Notes under the pieces: model-generated
Told to the model about the DNA's origin: nothing
What the model saw: only the letters and a program-made list of their open reading frames with translations
Database searches by the model: none
Shown: piece after piece, positions 7,881 to 16,165 of the stretch
Layout: the number at the start of each line of letters is the position of its first letter
Position numbering within the stretch: position 1 is the first letter of the stretch
Assembly: GCA_014763765.1 (NCBI GenBank)
Contig: JACXUT010000006.1
Span: 1 to 42,888 of the forward strand
DNA: 42,888 nucleotides
DNA from: Micrococcales bacterium
Lineage (GTDB): Bacteria > Actinomycetota > Actinomycetes > Actinomycetales > Cellulomonadaceae
Direction of reading: 5' to 3'
Program-made: the position numbers and the translations under genes

Positions 7881-9407
7881 GTGCCGTCCTACCAGCAGTT
7901 CCGCCTCCCCGACGCGGGCGAGGGCCTCACCGAGGCCGAGATCGCCGCCTGGCACGTCGCCGTCGGGGACACCGTCGCGATCAACCAGACCATCGTCGAG
8001 ATCGAGACCGCGAAGTCGCTGGTCGACCTCCCGTCCCCGTACGCGGGCGTGGTCACGCGGCTGCTGGTCGCCGAGGGCGAGACGGTCGAGGTCGGCACCC
8101 CGATCATCGAGATCGACACCGACCCGACCGGGTCCGCGCCCGAGGGCGGCGCGCCCGGCGCCACCGGCGTGGGGCCGGAGGTGGCGGTGCAGGACCCGAC
8201 GTCGGACGCGGAGCCGGTGGCGGCTGCTGCGGCGGCGGAGCCCGCGCCGGAGCCCGAGGAGGCCGGCGGCGCCGTGCTCGTCGGCTACGGCACGGCCGCC
8301 GCTCCCACGCGACGCCGGGCGCGGTTCACCTCGGCCGAGGGCGACCCGGCCGCCGGCGCGACGTCGGCCGCCCCCGCCGAGGCCGACGTGCGCCCCGCGA
8401 CCGCCGGGCCCGGCGCGTCCCGGACCGGCGCGGCGTCCGCGGCCCCGGCCGCCGTCCCCGCCGCGGCGCCGTCCGCGACCGAGCCGGACACCCGCGCCGG
8501 GGGCCGCGCCCTCGCCAAGCCGCCGGTCCGCAAGCTCGCCCGCGACCTCGGCGTCGACCTCGACTCCGTGCAGCCCACCGGCCCCGGGGGCATCGTCACC
8601 CGCGAGGACGTGCTCGCGCACCAGGCCTCCGCCGAGGCGCGCCAGCTCGCCACCTACCCCGGCGACGACCAGCCGTGGCTCGCGTCCGGCACGGTCTCGC
8701 CCGACGGCCGGCAGACCCGCGTCCCCGTGAAGTCCGTCCGCAAGCGCACCGCGGAGGCCATGGTCACGTCGGCGTTCACCGCGCCGCACGTCACCGTGTT
8801 CCACACCGTCGACGTCACCCGCACGATGCGCCTCGTCGCCCGCCTGCGGGAGGACCGCGAGTTCCGCGACGTCCGCGTCACGCCGCTGCTCATCGCCGCC
8901 AAGGCCCTGCTGCTCGCCGTCCGCCGCCACCCGGACGTCAACGCGTCCTGGGACGAGGCCGCGCAGGAGATCGTCTACAAGCACTACGTGAACCTCGGCA
9001 TCGCCGCCGCGACCCCGCGCGGGCTCGTCGTGCCGAACATCAAGGACGCGCACCGGCTCGGCCTGCGCGACCTGGCGCTCGGGCTCGCGGACCTCACGTC
9101 GACCGCCCGCGCCGGCAAGACGACCCCGCGGGACATGTCCGACGGCACCATCACCATCACGAACGTCGGCGTGTTCGGCATCGACACCGGCACCCCGATC
9201 CTCAACCCCGGCGAGGCCGCGATCCTGGCCTTCGGCGCCATCCGCGAGCAGCCGTGGGTGCACAAGGGCAAGATCAAGATCCGCCACGTCACGCAGCTCG
9301 CGCTGTCCGTCGACCACCGCCTGGTGGACGGGGAGCTCGGGTCGCGGGTGCTCGCCGACGTCGCCGCGGTGCTGGCGGACCCGGCGCAGGCGCTGGTCTG
9401 GGGCTGA
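7881..9407 (+). CDS. Dihydrolipoamide acyltransferase (E2) of the 2-oxoacid dehydrogenase
   Basis: A 508-aa E2 with one lipoyl domain (residues 1-78, lipoyl Lys45 in ETAKS), a long Ala/Pro-rich linker, a peripheral-subunit-binding domain (about 209-247, KPPVRKLARDLGVDL...TGPGGIVTREDV) and a catalytic domain. The active site is DHRLVDG with His479 and Asp483. E2 transfers the acyl group to CoA and forms the complex core. No E3 (lipoamide dehydrogenase) gene follows, so E3 must be encoded elsewhere. The GTG start has GGGAG eight bases upstream. The linker is unusually rich in alanine (AAAAAAEPAPEPEE), as is normal for swinging-arm linkers. Confidence 0.92.
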   Translation: MPSYQQFRLPDAGEGLTEAEIAAWHVAVGDTVAINQTIVEIETAKSLVDLPSPYAGVVTRLLVAEGETVEVGTPIIEIDTDPTGSAPEGGAPGATGVGPEVAVQDPTSDAEPVAAAAAAEPAPEPEEAGGAVLVGYGTAAAPTRRRARFTSAEGDPAAGATSAAPAEADVRPATAGPGASRTGAASAAPAAVPAAAPSATEPDTRAGGRALAKPPVRKLARDLGVDLDSVQPTGPGGIVTREDVLAHQASAEARQLATYPGDDQPWLASGTVSPDGRQTRVPVKSVRKRTAEAMVTSAFTAPHVTVFHTVDVTRTMRLVARLREDREFRDVRVTPLLIAAKALLLAVRRHPDVNASWDEAAQEIVYKHYVNLGIAAATPRGLVVPNIKDAHRLGLRDLALGLADLTSTARAGKTTPRDMSDGTITITNVGVFGIDTGTPILNPGEAAILAFGAIREQPWVHKGKIKIRHVTQLALSVDHRLVDGELGSRVLADVAAVLADPAQALVWG

Positions 9408-9429
9408 GGGCGGCGGGCGGCCCGGTCGC

Positions 9430-9906
9430 TCAGCCGTCCAGGCGGGCGGCGACGTCCGCCGGGAAGCCGCCCGTCGCGACCGGGCCCCAGCGGGTCGGCG
9501 TGACGCGGATCAGCGACTTGCCCTGCACGCGCATCGCGGCGCGGTACTCGTCCCAGTCCGGGTGCTCGCCGGCGATGCAGCGGTAGTAGTCGACGAGCGC
9601 GTCCTCGGCCTCCGGCATGTGCAGCACCTCGGCGTCGCCGTCGACCTGCACCCAGGGGCCGTCCCAGTCGTCGGACAGCACGAGCACCGAGACGCGGGGG
9701 TCCCGCTCGGCGTTGACCGTCTTCGCCCGGCCCGGGTAGGTCGACACGACGATGCGGCCGGACCCGTCGACGCCGCCGCTCACCGGGGACACCTGCGGGC
9801 GGCCGTCGCGGCGGGCCGTCACCAGCAGCAGGTGGTGGCGCGGGCGGACGAAGTCGAGCAGCTCGGGCAGGTCGACGGTGCGGGTGGTCGCGATGGATCG
9901 GGCCAT
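9430..9906 (-). CDS. PPOX-class (split beta-barrel) F420/FMN-dependent oxidoreductase
   Basis: A 158-aa protein of the pyridoxamine-5'-phosphate-oxidase-like family. The N-terminal pattern RHHLLLVTARRDGRPQVSPVSGGVDGSGRIVVSTYPGRAKTxN contains the strands and RxK region that bind the cofactor phosphate. The C-terminal RVTPTRW is the usual closing strand. Actinobacterial relatives use F420 or FMN, but substrates are mostly unknown. Upstream of the ATG, TAGGGT ends six bases before the start codon, a clear leaderless promoter. The gene converges on the dehydrogenase operon and is divergent from the repeat protein. Confidence 0.8.
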   Translation of the reverse strand: MARSIATTRTVDLPELLDFVRPRHHLLLVTARRDGRPQVSPVSGGVDGSGRIVVSTYPGRAKTVNAERDPRVSVLVLSDDWDGPWVQVDGDAEVLHMPEAEDALVDYYRCIAGEHPDWDEYRAAMRVQGKSLIRVTPTRWGPVATGGFPADVAARLDG

Positions 9907-9983
9907 GGGTCGACCCTAGGCCGCGGCGCGCGCCCGCCGCGGAGGGCGCCCGGGCGGGACGTCGCACCGATGTGGCAGGTCGC

Positions 9984-10013
9984 TTCCGCGGTGTCCTCGG
10001 CGAGGGCTAGCGT
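9984..10013 (+). promoter_or_regulatory. Promoter of the repeat surface protein
   Basis: TTCCGC (9984-9989) and TAGCGT (10008-10013) are 18 bp apart. The same TAGCGT -10 hexamer occurs at several other genes here. It would leave a leader of about 80 nt before the GTG at 10103. Confidence 0.35.
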
Positions 10014-10102
10014 GGAGGGCCCCGCCCGCCGGCGGTGGACGCGCCGCGCAGCACCGGCGCGGCAGAGGACCGCCCGACGGTCGTACCCGTCCGAGGTGAA
10101 CC

Positions 10103-11947
10103 GTGTCCACGCGCACGACGACCGTCCCCGCCCAGGTCCGGGCCCCCGGCGCCCCCGGCGCCCCCGCGTGCACCCTGCCGGGCCGACGGGCGGTCCTGCA
10201 CCGCCTGGTGCTCGTCCTGGCGCTCGTCGTCGCAGGCGCCGTCGTGGGTCCGGCTCCGGCGCGCGCCGCGACCGGGTCGCTGGTGCTCGACCCGGCGGTG
10301 TCGGCGGCCCTCGGCACCGGGTTCGACGGCGACGTGTGGGTGGTGGAACCCACCGCCGACGGCGGGTACCTGGTGGGGGGCGCGTTCTCGCAGTACCAGG
10401 GCGCACCTGTGGCGACGCTGGTCCGGCTCGACGCCGACCTCACCCTCGACGCCGGGTTCGCCGCGGCGCTCGGCGCGGGCTTCGCGGGCAGCGTGTGGGC
10501 CGTCGTCCCCACCGCCGACGGCGGCTACGTGGTGGGGGGTGACTTCGCGCAGTACCAGGGGACGCCGGTGCCCGCGCTGGTGCGCCTCGGGCCCGATCTG
10601 ACGCTCGACACCGGGTTCGTCTCCGCGGTCGGGGCCGGCTTCGACGGCGTCGTCCGCACCGTGGCCCCGGTGGCCGACGGCGGGTGGCTCGTCGGCGGCG
10701 ACTTCTCGCAGTACCAGGGTGAGCCGGCGCCCAACCTCGCCCACCTGTCGGCCGACCTCTCGCTCGACACCGCGTTCGCCGCGCTGCTGGGCACCGGCTT
10801 CAACTTCGGGGTGTACGACGCGGTGCCGACCGGCGACGGGTACGTCGTCGCCGGTGACTTCTCGCAGTACCAGGGGACGCCCGCCCGGCACCTGCTCCGC
10901 CTCACCGCGGACCTCACGCTCGACGCCGCGTTCACCGCCGCCCTCGGCACGGGGTTCGACGACGCCGCGACCGCGGTCGTGCCGCAGGACGACGGCGGGT
11001 ACCTCGTGGGCGGCGCCTTCACGGCGTACCAGGGGCAGACGACACCGGCGCTCGCCCGGCTGCGCCCCGACCTGACGCTGGACACGGCGTTCGCGGCCGA
11101 CCTCGGCGCCGGCTTCTCGTCCGCCGTCGTCGACCTGGTGCCCGGGACGGACGGGGCGTTCCTCGCGGCGGGCGTCTTCACGACGTTCCAGGGCACGCCG
11201 GCGCCGCACCTCGCTCGCGTCGTCCGGCAGTCCGTGGTGGTGCAGCCCCCGGGCGACCGCACCGGCACCGTCGGCAGCCCCACCTCGCTGACCCTGTCGG
11301 CCTCCGTGACACCCGAGGTGCCGGTCGTGCTCGCGGCGACCGGGCTGCCCGACGGCCTCGTGCTGGACCCGGCCACGGGGACGATCGCGGGGACGCCGAC
11401 CACCGCGGGCCGCTTCGACGTCGAGGTCACGGCGACGGCGCACGGGCTGACGGACACCGCGACGTTCACCTGGACGATCGAGGAGGTGGCGGCGCCCGCG
11501 CTCCGGCTCGACCGGCCGCGCCTGTCCGCCGGCGCGGTGCAGGTGGCCCGCGCGACCGGGTTCGCGCCGGGCGAGGAGGTGACCTTCACGCTGGCGCCGG
11601 GCGGCGTGCTCGTCGGCCGGGCGGTCGCCGGCACGGACGGGGCGGCGGACCTCTCCTTCACGGTCCCCGCGGGCACCGCCCCCGGGACGGTCACGGTGGC
11701 CGCCACCGCGGCTTCCGGCGTGGCGTCCGCGACCTTCGTGGTCGTCGCCGTGCCGGCCGAGACGCCGACGCCCCCGCAGGAGGCTCCGCAGCCGGGTGGG
11801 ACGCCGGCGGGCGGTGGGCCTGCCGCGGGGTCGCTCGCGCGGTCGGGGACGGAGAGCAGGACGGCCGGGCTGGTCGCGGTCGCGCTGCTGCTCGCCGGCG
11901 TCGGCGCGGTCGCCGTCGCGCGGCGCGCCTCGCGCGGACGGGTCTGA
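10103..11947 (+). CDS. Secreted cell-surface protein with six delta-60-like repeats and Ig-like domains
   Basis: A 614-aa protein. It has a long signal peptide ending near ARA (residue 55), then six tandem repeats of about 53 residues (58-373). The repeat core is LDxxFxxxLGxGF...V.PxxDGGYLVGGxFSQYQGxPxxxLxRL, close to the delta-60 or beta-propeller-like repeats of surface proteins. A putative Ig domain follows (about 380-462, LTLSASVTPEV...GLPDGLVLDPATGTIAGTPTTAG). A second Ig-like segment runs to about 550, then a Pro/Gly-rich stalk. The end is SLARSG (577-582), a TM helix (about 590-607) and a basic RRASRGR tail, which resembles a class-E sortase signal (LAxTG) with Ser for Thr. The GTG start has GAGGTGA upstream. 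Function is unknown; display on the cell wall is inferred. Confidence 0.75.
   Translation: MSTRTTTVPAQVRAPGAPGAPACTLPGRRAVLHRLVLVLALVVAGAVVGPAPARAATGSLVLDPAVSAALGTGFDGDVWVVEPTADGGYLVGGAFSQYQGAPVATLVRLDADLTLDAGFAAALGAGFAGSVWAVVPTADGGYVVGGDFAQYQGTPVPALVRLGPDLTLDTGFVSAVGAGFDGVVRTVAPVADGGWLVGGDFSQYQGEPAPNLAHLSADLSLDTAFAALLGTGFNFGVYDAVPTGDGYVVAGDFSQYQGTPARHLLRLTADLTLDAAFTAALGTGFDDAATAVVPQDDGGYLVGGAFTAYQGQTTPALARLRPDLTLDTAFAADLGAGFSSAVVDLVPGTDGAFLAAGVFTTFQGTPAPHLARVVRQSVVVQPPGDRTGTVGSPTSLTLSASVTPEVPVVLAATGLPDGLVLDPATGTIAGTPTTAGRFDVEVTATAHGLTDTATFTWTIEEVAAPALRLDRPRLSAGAVQVARATGFAPGEEVTFTLAPGGVLVGRAVAGTDGAADLSFTVPAGTAPGTVTVAATAASGVASATFVVVAVPAETPTPPQEAPQPGGTPAGGGPAAGSLARSGTESRTAGLVAVALLLAGVGAVAVARRASRGRV
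10274..11223 (+). repeat. Six tandem in-frame repeats of about 159 bp
   Basis: The coding repeats of the surface protein run at about 53 codons each. The best-conserved nucleotides surround the motif CAGTACCAGGG (Gln-Tyr-Gln-Gly), seen at about 10391, 10550, 10709 and 10868, with diverged forms in repeats 5 and 6. Repeats 1-4 are closest to each other. Confidence 0.75.
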
Positions 11948-12027
11948 CGCCGGCCGGGCTGCGCCGGGCGCCGGGCGCCGGGGCCGGTCCGACCGCGGCA
12001 GCGGGACGCCGGCGACCCGTCGTGCCG

Positions 12028-12462
12028 CTACGCGCCGGGCGTGCGCTCCGCCGCCTCCGCGAGCAGGTCCGCGGTGAGCGGGGCGAGCGGCAGCCGCGCG
12101 GCGTCCTCGGGCGTGACCCAGACGGCCTCCTCGATCTCGGCCGTCGGCACAGCGTCCGTGATGCCGTCGACCACGAAGACGTGCGCGACCAGGTGGTGGC
12201 CGGGCTCGTTCGCTGCGGCGGTCTCGCGGCGCCCGGCGTCCCGGAGCCGGGCACGGTCGACGACGACGGCCAGCTCCTCGCCGAGCTCGCGCACCAGGGC
12301 CCCGGCCGGGTCCTCGCCGGGGTCGATCTTCCCGCCCGCCTGCATGAACCGGGTGGTGCCGCGCTTGCGGACCAGCAGCCACCGGCCGTGCGCGTCGGTG
12401 ATGACGGCAGCGGCGACGCGGATCACGGGCGGGTGCTCGGCAGAGGGCTCGCAGGAGGACAC
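12028..12462 (-). CDS. Nudix hydrolase (MutT-like)
   Basis: A 144-aa protein with an intact Nudix box: Gly44, Glu50, Arg58-Glu59-Leu60, Glu62-Glu63 in GGKIDPGEDPAGALVRELGEEL spacing (GX5EX7REXXEE). These enzymes hydrolyse nucleoside diphosphates linked to another moiety, often oxidised dNTPs. The substrate cannot be read from the sequence. The gene lies 6 bp after radC on the same strand, so it is probably cotranscribed, and a nucleotide-pool sanitation role next to a repair-type protein is plausible. The GTG at 12460-12462 was chosen because the nearby ATG (12470-12472) is out of frame. There is no clear ribosome site; coupling to the radC stop may help. Confidence 0.85.
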   Translation of the reverse strand: MSSCEPSAEHPPVIRVAAAVITDAHGRWLLVRKRGTTRFMQAGGKIDPGEDPAGALVRELGEELAVVVDRARLRDAGRRETAAANEPGHHLVAHVFVVDGITDAVPTAEIEEAVWVTPEDAARLPLAPLTADLLAEAAERTPGA

Positions 12463-12468
12463 GGTCGG

Positions 12469-13158
12469 TCATCGTGCCCCCGCGGTCCGGTCCGGCGCCA
12501 CGCTGGTCCACGTGTCGCCCGCGAGCACCAGGTGGTCGAGCAGGCGGATGCCGCAGTGCGCGGCGCCTGCGGCGACGGCGGCCGCCGCCGCCCGGTCCGC
12601 CGCGTGCGGCGCCGCGTCCTCCGGGGCGTGCCGGTGCGCGAGCGCGAGCGTCACCCCGCCGCGCCGCAGGGTCTCGGCGAGGACCTCGCGGGCGTCGAAC
12701 GGCTCCGCGTGCGCGTCCACGCCCGGCACCACCACGGCGCCCAGCACCCGTGAGGCCCGGTCGCCCGCGACGACGACGAGGCGGCCGTCCACCGGACCCG
12801 CGAGCAGCGGCGCCGCGACCCGCGCCACGTCCGCGGGTGTGCGGACCGTCTCGCGGCGGTCGGCGGAGCTGCCGAACCGCCGGGCGAGGGCGAGCGCCGC
12901 GACGACGCGGGTCGCCTTGGCGGGTCCGACGCCGGGCACGGTGAGCAGGTCGGTGGACCCGCAGCGCGCGAGGCCCGCGAGCCCGCCACGTGACGCGATG
13001 AGGTCGCGGGCGGTCTGCAGGGCGCTCGACCCGCGCCGGCCCGACCCGAGCAGCAGCGCCACCAGCTCCACGTCGGAGAGCGCGTCGGCGCCGAGGCGCA
13101 GCATGCGCTCCCGCGGGCGCTGGTCGGGCTCGAGGTCGGCGAGCATCAGGGGCGTCAC
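12469..13158 (-). CDS. radC: RadC-family JAB-domain protein
   Basis: A 229-aa RadC homolog. It has an N-terminal UPF0758 helix-hairpin-helix region (RPRERMLRLGADALSDVELVALLLGSG; LLTVPGVGPAKATRVVAALAL) and a C-terminal JAB1/MPN-like domain. The metal motif, normally HNHPSGD...S..D, reads H-R-H-A-P-E-D-A-A-P-H-A-A-D here: both His and the final Asp are kept at the right spacing, while NHPSG and the Ser are replaced. The biological role of RadC is uncertain; it was once linked to repair. The start is GTG 13156-13158, because TAGCGT (13171-13166) ends seven bases upstream and upstream codons do not resemble the family. It heads an operon with the Nudix gene. Confidence 0.82.
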   Translation of the reverse strand: MTPLMLADLEPDQRPRERMLRLGADALSDVELVALLLGSGRRGSSALQTARDLIASRGGLAGLARCGSTDLLTVPGVGPAKATRVVAALALARRFGSSADRRETVRTPADVARVAAPLLAGPVDGRLVVVAGDRASRVLGAVVVPGVDAHAEPFDAREVLAETLRRGGVTLALAHRHAPEDAAPHAADRAAAAAVAAGAAHCGIRLLDHLVLAGDTWTSVAPDRTAGAR

Positions 13159-13196
13159 GTCCTCCACGCTAGGGGCCGGACGGTGCCGCACCCCGG

Positions 13197-13205
13197 TTGT
13201 CCACA
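13197..13205 (+). promoter_or_regulatory. Single DnaA box (TTGTCCACA) between radC and copC
   Basis: An exact match to the actinobacterial DnaA box TTGTCCACA lies about 39 bp upstream of the radC start, in the divergent radC/copC intergenic region. One 9-mer alone is weak evidence of regulation. Confidence 0.3.
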
Positions 13206-13286
13206 GGCCCGGCTGCTCGTGCGTCCGGACGGGTCGTCGTCCCCAGGTCGGCGGCACGGCGGCGCCGGGCGGGTGATGATGGGGGC

Positions 13287-14051
13287 GTGACCTCCACCGC
13301 TCCCGTGGCCACCCTGCGCCGCCCCTCCCTGCCTCGCACCGCCGGCCCGGTGCTGGCCGCGCTGCTGCTCGCGCTCGTCGCCCTGCTGGCGACCGCGCCG
13401 CGGGCCGCCGCGCACAACTCCCTGCTCGGGACGGACCCGGAGGACGGTGCCACCGTCGCCACGCCGCCGGCCCGGGTCACGCTGACGTTCGACCAGCCCG
13501 CGCAGGCGATCGGCACCGAGGTGGTGGTGCTCGGACCGGACGGCGGCACCGTGAGCACCGGGACGCCGGAGCTCGTCGACAGCACGGTCGCCCAGGCGCT
13601 CGCGGACGACCTGCCGGCGGGCGCCTACACCGTGCAGTGGCGCGTCACCTCGGCGGACGGGCACCCGCTGTCCGGGGAGCTGACGTTCACGGCGTCCGCA
13701 CCCACCCCGCCGCAGGCCGCCGAGCCGGAGGCGCCCTCCTCGTCGGCGCCGCCCGTCGCGCCGGAGCCCACCAGCACGACCGCGGGCTCCACGAGCTCCG
13801 GCCCGTCGGGCGCGACCACGGCGGAGCTCTCGCCGCAGCAGGAGGTCGTGGAGGACGAGGACGCCGGTCTCGAGGCCGGCGTGGTGGCGGTCGTGGTGGT
13901 GGCCGTGCTCGCCGCCGGCGCGGTCGCGGTGTTCGTCGTGCGCGAGCGACGCCGCTCCGCCGCGGGCCGGGCGGCATCCGGCGCGGGCGACGACGGTGAC
14001 GACGACGGCCGGGACGACGGCGACGACCGGGACGGCCGGGCGGGGCGCTGA
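13287..14051 (+). CDS. copC: CopC-domain copper-binding protein, membrane anchored
   Basis: A 254-aa protein. The signal peptide is cleaved after AAA-42, leaving His43 as the new N-terminus (HNSLLGTDPEDGA), the amino-terminal copper ligand of CopC. The domain runs to about residue 140, with the second ligand region in TSADGHPLSGELTF. A Pro/Ser/Thr-rich linker, one TM helix (about 195-215) and an acidic Asp/Gly-rich cytoplasmic tail follow. It probably hands periplasmic-side copper to the CopD domain of the next gene. The start GTG 13287 has GATGAT ending six bases upstream (leaderless). Its TGA shares one base with the next ATG (TGATG). Confidence 0.88.
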   Translation: MTSTAPVATLRRPSLPRTAGPVLAALLLALVALLATAPRAAAHNSLLGTDPEDGATVATPPARVTLTFDQPAQAIGTEVVVLGPDGGTVSTGTPELVDSTVAQALADDLPAGAYTVQWRVTSADGHPLSGELTFTASAPTPPQAAEPEAPSSSAPPVAPEPTSTTAGSTSSGPSGATTAELSPQQEVVEDEDAGLEAGVVAVVVVAVLAAGAVAVFVVRERRRSAAGRAASGAGDDGDDDGRDDGDDRDGRAGR

Positions 14052-16153
14052 TGCCCGGTACCGCGACCGCTCGCCCGCCCCGGGCGGCGCCCTCGGGACC
14101 GGTCCCCGACGGGACCGGCACCACCGCGCGCGTGCTGCGGCTGACGGCCCTGGGCGTCTCGGCGGTGGCCGCGGTCGTCGCAGGACTCGCGTTCACGGGC
14201 GCCGCCGTGCCGACCGCGCTGCGTGACCCCGGCGCCCTGGTGCGCTGGGGCCTGCCGGTGGCCTCGACGGTCTCGGAGCTCGCCGCGTCCGCGACGCTGG
14301 GCGGGCTGGTGCTGCTCGCGACCGTCCTCGTGCGCCGGCCGGACGGCGGCTCCGTCGTGCGCGCGGCCTCGGGCGTCACGGCGGCCGCCGCCGCGGTGTG
14401 GACGCTCGCCGCCGTCGTGGAGCTCGTCCTCACCTACGCGAACGTCGCGGGCCTGCGGCTCGACGACCCGGCGTTCGGCGGCGAGCTGGGGCAGTTCGTC
14501 ACGCAGTTCGAGCTCGGGCGCGTGCTGCTGTTCGTGGCCGTCGCCGCCGCGGTGGTCACGGCGCTCGCCCTCATGACGACGTCGCCGCTCGGTGCCGCGG
14601 GGATCTCCGTGCTCGTCCTGACCGCGCTGTGGCAGGCCGCGCAGACGGGCCACGCGGCGGGGGCGGCGAGCCACGACCTGGCGACCTCGTCGATGTTCCT
14701 GCACCTGGTGGGTGCCGCCCTGTGGATCGGCACCCTCGTCGCGCTCTCACCGCTGGCGCACCGGCTGGGCGCGGACCTGGCGCCGGCGGTGGCGCGGTTC
14801 TCGGTCGTCGCCGGGTGGTCGCTCACCGCCGTCGCGGTGTCCGGTGTCGTCAACTCCGTGGTCCGGCTCGGCACGTGGTCCGACCTGGGGACCCGGTACG
14901 GGGTGCTCCTCCTCGTCAAGGTCGCCCTGTTCGGCGTGCTCGGGCTGATCGGCCTCGCGCACCGCCGGCGCGTCGTGTCCCGCCTGGCCGGCGCCGGGCG
15001 CGCACCCGCGACGTGGCTGTTCTGGCGCCTCGTGCTCGTGGAGCTCGCCGTGATGGGGGCGGTGTCCGGGGTCGCCGTCGCGCTGGGCGCCTCCCCGCCG
15101 CCGGTGCCGGACGACCCGATCACCGACCCGACGCCCGCGGAGATCGTCACCGGGCACGCGCTGCCGCCCGAGCCGGACACGCTCGCGTGGATCACGCAGT
15201 GGCGCTGGGACGTGCTGCTCGCGTCCGCGGCCGTCGCGGGACTCGTCGTCTACCTGCGCTGGGTGCTGCGCCTGCGCCGCCGCGGCGACGCGTGGCCGTG
15301 GGCCCGCACCGCGTCGTGGGTGGCCGGCATGGTGCTGTTCTTCTGGACGACGTCCGGGGGCCCGGCGATGTACGGGCACGTGCTCTTCAGCGCGCACATG
15401 GTCGAGCACATGATCCTCGCGATGGTCGTGCCGGTGCTGCTCGCCCTGTCGGCGCCCGTGACGCTCGCCCTGCGCGCCCTGCCGGCGCGGTCGTCCGCCG
15501 CCCGGCGCGGCGCGCCCGACGCCTCCCGCGGTCCCCGGGAGTGGCTGCTCGCCCTCGTCCACAGCCGGTGGGGCCGGTTCTTCGCCCACCCCGTCGTCGC
15601 CGCCGTGAACTTCGCCGGCTCGATGGTGGTCTTCTACTACACCGACGTCTTCCGCTGGGCGCTGACCTCCGAGCTCGGCCACTACGCGATGGTCGTGCAC
15701 TTCTCGCTCGCCGGGTACCTGTTCGTCAACGCGCTCGTCGGCATCGACCCCGGCCCGACCCGGCCCGGCTACCCGCAGCGGCTGCTGCTGCTGTTCGCGA
15801 CCATGGCGTTCCACGCGTTCTTCGGCGTCGCGCTCACCACCGGCGACGTGCTGCTGGTCCCGGACTGGTTCGGGCTCATGGGCCGCGAGTGGGGGCCGTC
15901 CGCCATCGTCGACCAGCAGCGCGGCGGCGGCGTCGCCTGGGGGATCGGCGAGCTCCCGACCCTCGCGCTGGCGGTGGGCGTCGCGATCGCCTGGGCGCGG
16001 GACGACGAGCGGACGGCGCGCCGCCGGGACCGCCGCGTCGACCGCGACGGCGACACCGAGATGGACGAGTACAACGCCATGCTCGCCCGCCTCGCGGCCC
16101 GGGACGGCGGTACCGGCGGCGGGAAATCCGAGGGCGATCGCGCGGACGCGTGA
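14051..16153 (+). CDS. CopD - CtaG fusion: copper import / cytochrome c oxidase assembly membrane protein
   Basis: A 700-aa polytopic membrane protein. The N-terminal half (about 1-340, some eight helices) is CopD-like, with conserved His in QTGHAAGAASHD and FLHLVGAALWIG. The C-terminal half (about 375-650) is a caa3-type CtaG domain, with FSAHMVEHMILAMVVPVLLAL, VVHFSLAGYLFVNALVGIDPGP and the AFFGVALTTG motif. A charged cytoplasmic tail ends the protein. It likely moves copper across the membrane for oxidase CuB insertion. Such fusions are common in actinobacteria and are usually named cytochrome c oxidase assembly protein. It is translationally coupled to copC. Confidence 0.9.
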   Translation: MPGTATARPPRAAPSGPVPDGTGTTARVLRLTALGVSAVAAVVAGLAFTGAAVPTALRDPGALVRWGLPVASTVSELAASATLGGLVLLATVLVRRPDGGSVVRAASGVTAAAAAVWTLAAVVELVLTYANVAGLRLDDPAFGGELGQFVTQFELGRVLLFVAVAAAVVTALALMTTSPLGAAGISVLVLTALWQAAQTGHAAGAASHDLATSSMFLHLVGAALWIGTLVALSPLAHRLGADLAPAVARFSVVAGWSLTAVAVSGVVNSVVRLGTWSDLGTRYGVLLLVKVALFGVLGLIGLAHRRRVVSRLAGAGRAPATWLFWRLVLVELAVMGAVSGVAVALGASPPPVPDDPITDPTPAEIVTGHALPPEPDTLAWITQWRWDVLLASAAVAGLVVYLRWVLRLRRRGDAWPWARTASWVAGMVLFFWTTSGGPAMYGHVLFSAHMVEHMILAMVVPVLLALSAPVTLALRALPARSSAARRGAPDASRGPREWLLALVHSRWGRFFAHPVVAAVNFAGSMVVFYYTDVFRWALTSELGHYAMVVHFSLAGYLFVNALVGIDPGPTRPGYPQRLLLLFATMAFHAFFGVALTTGDVLLVPDWFGLMGREWGPSAIVDQQRGGGVAWGIGELPTLALAVGVAIAWARDDERTARRRDRRVDRDGDTEMDEYNAMLARLAARDGGTGGGKSEGDRADA

Positions 16154-16165
16154 TAGGACGGCGGG

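Noticed and set aside
10274..11223. Direct-repeat array suggestive of CRISPR
   Set aside because: The 159-bp period is in frame inside a coding sequence and encodes protein repeats.
12470..12511. ATG at 12470-12472 as start of the Nudix gene
   Set aside because: It is out of frame with the Nudix box; the in-frame GTG at 12460-12462 is used instead.
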